From the NCBI GenBank assembly GCA_903970565.1, contig CAJCJE010000156.1:1-6233 (forward strand): 6,233 nt of DNA, written 5' to 3'. The translations under genes and the position numbers were made by a program. This stretch comes from Candidatus Melainabacteria bacterium (GTDB lineage: Bacteria; Actinomycetota; Actinomycetes; Mycobacteriales; Pseudonocardiaceae). Of this stretch, positions 4,885 through 6,233 are shown piece by piece. The first letter of the stretch is position 1; the number at the start of each line of letters is the position of its first letter. The notes beneath the pieces are model-generated. The model was not told the origin of the DNA. It did not search any database and saw only the letters and a list, made by a program, of their open reading frames with translations.

Positions 4885-5964
4885 TCAGCTGTTCGGGCGG
4901 ACCAGCACGCGGGCCACGGTTCCCTCGGCGAGGTCGCGGAAGCCCTCGGCGACCCCGGAGAGGTCGATCTCTCTGCTCACCAACGATTTCAGGTCCAGTT
5001 CGCCGCTGCGCACCTGGTCGAAGTAGACCGGCAGATCGCGCCGCGCGTCGAGCGAGCCGTTCACGCAGGGCAGGATTCGGCGGGCGAAGTAGAACAGTTC
5101 CAGCGAGGTGAAGTCGACGACCTCGGTCTTGCCGCCGATGCCGACGATGGTCAGCGCGCCACCACGCCGGGCCATCTTCCAGCCGTCCTTGATGGTCGCG
5201 GCGAGGCCGACGCAGTCGAAGACGTGGTCGGCGCCGCGCCCCTGGGTCAGGTCGCGGATCTGCTTGCGCGCCTCCGGCCCGGCCGGCAGGGCCGCGGTGG
5301 CACCGAGCCGCTTGGCGAGTTCGAGTTTCTCCTCGACCCGGTCGAGGCCGATGATCGTGCTCGCGCCGGCGATCCGGGCGCCCTGCACCGCGGACAGGCC
5401 GACGCCGCCGAGGCCGATCACCACCACGGACTCGCCGGGGGCCACGCCGGCCGTGGTGCGCACCGCGCCCACTCCGGTGGTGACCGCGCAGCCGAGCAGC
5501 GCGGCCTCGGCGAGCGGGATGTCCTCGGGCAGCCGGTAGCAGGCGTTCGCGGCGACCACGGTCTGCTCGGCGAACGCGGCCGTGGACAGGCCGGGGTAGA
5601 TCGGGGTGCCGGCCTCGTCGTGCGCGTAGGGCCGCTGGCCCCGGTCGGCGGCGTGCTCGCACAGGTGCGCCTCGCCGTGGTCGCAGAACCAGCAGTCGCG
5701 ACAGGGCGGATTCCACAGCAGCAGCACCGGATCGCCGATCGCGAGATCGGTGACACCCGGCCCCAGTTCGACGATCACGCCGGCCGCTTCGTGGCCGAGG
5801 ACCGCCGGGCGGGTCTGCGCCATCACGCCGGTGGACAGCGACAGGTCGGAGTGGCACAGGCTGGCGGCCTCGATCCGTACCCGCACCTCGCCGGGGCCAG
5901 GGGCCGTGAGCTGGATCTGTTCCACGGTCAGCGGTCCGTTGACCTCCCGGGTCACCACCGCCAT
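4885..5964 (-). CDS. Zinc-dependent alcohol dehydrogenase, medium-chain (MDR) family
   Basis: This 359-residue MDR alcohol dehydrogenase carries the catalytic-zinc ligands C37 (SLCHSD), H58-E59 (LGHEAAG) and C159 (GCAVTTGVGA). The structural-zinc cluster is C88, C91, C94 and C102 (CRDCWFC then C). The Rossmann loop is GLGGVGL (184-190), with D208 in IIGLDRVEEK at the end of the second strand, which favours NAD(H). It should interconvert a primary or aromatic alcohol and its aldehyde in the cytoplasm. Glutathione- or mycothiol-dependent formaldehyde oxidation cannot be excluded. The frame stays open upstream to 6144. I choose ATG 5964 because homology-like sequence begins there (AVVTREVNGPL) and the preceding codons (GCT, CAA, TCA) lack the local G/C bias. 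GTG 5991 is the alternative (368 residues), with GGAG 3 bases and GGAGG 12 bases before it, whereas ATG 5964 has no clear ribosome binding site. The gene leads a likely two-gene operon with the downstream SDR. Confidence 0.9.
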   Translation of the reverse strand: MAVVTREVNGPLTVEQIQLTAPGPGEVRVRIEAASLCHSDLSLSTGVMAQTRPAVLGHEAAGVIVELGPGVTDLAIGDPVLLLWNPPCRDCWFCDHGEAHLCEHAADRGQRPYAHDEAGTPIYPGLSTAAFAEQTVVAANACYRLPEDIPLAEAALLGCAVTTGVGAVRTTAGVAPGESVVVIGLGGVGLSAVQGARIAGASTIIGLDRVEEKLELAKRLGATAALPAGPEARKQIRDLTQGRGADHVFDCVGLAATIKDGWKMARRGGALTIVGIGGKTEVVDFTSLELFYFARRILPCVNGSLDARRDLPVYFDQVRSGELDLKSLVSREIDLSGVAEGFRDLAEGTVARVLVRPNS

Positions 5965-6033
5965 GCTTGAGCGCCGTTGCTCGTCAGCCACTGTCTCCGC
6001 CCACCTCCGTCTGAGATCCCACCGCTGCGCTCC

Positions 6034-6049
6034 ACCCGTTGTTACGGGT
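6034..6049. promoter_or_regulatory. Inverted repeat ACCCGT-N4-ACGGGT upstream of the alcohol dehydrogenase, candidate operator
   Basis: Perfect 6-bp arms (6034-6039 and 6044-6049) flank TGTT, about 70 bp upstream of the alcohol dehydrogenase ATG, inside the 203-bp gap that must contain its promoter. The size and symmetry suit a dimeric helix-turn-helix repressor such as a TetR-type protein. TTGAGT on the minus strand (6062-6057) is a weak -35-like hexamer, with no good -10 box at standard spacing. No regulator gene is visible in the window. The operator role is inferred from position. Confidence 0.4.
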
Positions 6050-6117
6050 AGGTCGCACTCAATCACGAGGCCAGCGGACCGGCAAGAGCACGGACTGTGC
6101 CGGTGCTCACCCGTCGC

Positions 6118-6142
6118 GGCGGGCCGCGCGCGGCAGCCCGCC
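6118..6142 (-). terminator. GC hairpin after the right-edge gene, candidate terminator
   Basis: GGCGGGC (6118-6124) and GCCCGCC (6136-6142) form a perfect all-GC 7-bp stem with an 11-base loop. Relative to the minus-strand gene ending at 6168 it lies 25 bases past the stop. There is no U-tract. It would separate that gene from the alcohol dehydrogenase operon, in keeping with the 203-bp gap and candidate operator that follow. Confidence 0.45.
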
Positions 6143-6146
6143 AACG

Positions 6147-6184
6147 GCTCAGGCAGTGGCCGGCAGCTCAGGCGGTGGCCGCCG
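6147..6184. repeat. 19-bp imperfect tandem duplication across a stop codon
   Basis: Bases 6147-6165 and 6166-6184 are adjacent copies matching at 16 of 19 positions, both beginning GCTCAGGC. On the minus strand the right-hand copy contains the last codons (Ala-Ala-Thr-Ala in part) and the TGA of the partial gene. The left-hand copy repeats that ending out of frame, with its own TGA at 6151-6149. Confidence 0.65.
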
Positions 6185-6233
6185 CGACGGACTCGGCCCA
6201 GATCCGCAGGCCCTCGTCGACCTGCGCGGAATC
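6168..6233 (-). CDS. C-terminal fragment of an unidentified protein (partial, runs off the right edge)
   Basis: Reading leftward from the window edge there are 21 sense codons and a TGA at 6170-6168, giving DSAQVDEGLRIWAESVAAAT followed by a final Ala. Twenty of the 21 third positions are G or C, matching the neighbouring genes, and the tail looks like an amphipathic helix. The plus strand is also GC-biased here, so the strand choice leans on the clean stop, the following hairpin and agreement with the other minus-strand genes. Too little is present to assign a family. It lies upstream of the alcohol dehydrogenase, but the 203-bp gap and hairpin suggest a separate transcript. Confidence 0.55.
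   Translation of the reverse strand, partial: DSAQVDEGLRIWAESVAAATA

Noticed and set aside
4868..5857. A 329-codon minus-strand frame overlapping the alcohol dehydrogenase
   Set aside because: It is a shifted reading of the same DNA with an Arg/Pro/Gly-rich product. The alcohol dehydrogenase frame carries all the zinc and nucleotide-binding motifs.
4885..5964. Mycothiol-dependent formaldehyde dehydrogenase as a specific name
   Set aside because: The zinc and NAD motifs are shared by many medium-chain dehydrogenases, and no residue I can point to proves a mycothiol substrate.
5965..6144. Upstream extension of the alcohol dehydrogenase to 419 residues
   Set aside because: The extra 60 residues are Arg/Cys-rich, codon bias drops, and the stretch crosses the candidate operator and promoter region. 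Family homology begins at about 5964.

Overview
The window is very GC-rich (roughly 70% by eye), with nearly every third codon position G or C, GTG starts and GGAGG-type ribosome binding sites. This points to a high-GC actinomycete, possibly Pseudonocardiales or Nocardia-like; the genus is a guess. I found no rRNA, tRNA, CRISPR array, insertion sequence or phage gene. It looks like a chromosomal stretch of oxidoreductase and carbon-metabolism genes.

Layout. A gene on the minus strand runs off the left edge (only its first 30 codons, a membrane anchor, are present). A 368-bp divergent gap holding several CCGG-centred inverted repeats separates it from a plus-strand pair: a GlcD/D-2-hydroxyacid-type FAD dehydrogenase (461-1858) and a ThDP-dependent enzyme of the benzoylformate decarboxylase/acetolactate synthase superfamily (1966-3582). 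The second gene ends in three tandem copies of a 16-17 bp unit, each containing its stop codon, followed by a hairpin. Next comes a small plus-strand gene for a 62-residue single-span membrane protein with a perfect five-glycine zipper (3816-4004). A strong 14-bp bidirectional terminator (4025-4066) separates the plus-strand genes from a convergent minus-strand pair: a zinc-dependent medium-chain alcohol dehydrogenase (5964-4885), then 52 bp later a FabG-like short-chain dehydrogenase (4832-4080). At the right edge is the C-terminal end of another minus-strand gene (stop at 6168), followed by a GC hairpin.

How the genes could work together (inference). The FAD enzyme would oxidise a 2-hydroxyacid to a 2-oxoacid, and the ThDP enzyme could decarboxylate it to an aldehyde or use it for carboligation, much like the mandelate to benzoylformate to benzaldehyde logic. 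The alcohol dehydrogenase and the short-chain dehydrogenase on the facing operon could interconvert the aldehyde or alcohol or a 3-oxo/3-hydroxy intermediate, but nothing in the sequence proves a shared pathway. No substrate can be read from the sequence. The most unusual local features are the stop-codon-bearing tandem repeats at the ends of two genes and the glycine-zipper microprotein. I see no clear sign of a wholly new defence or mobile system.
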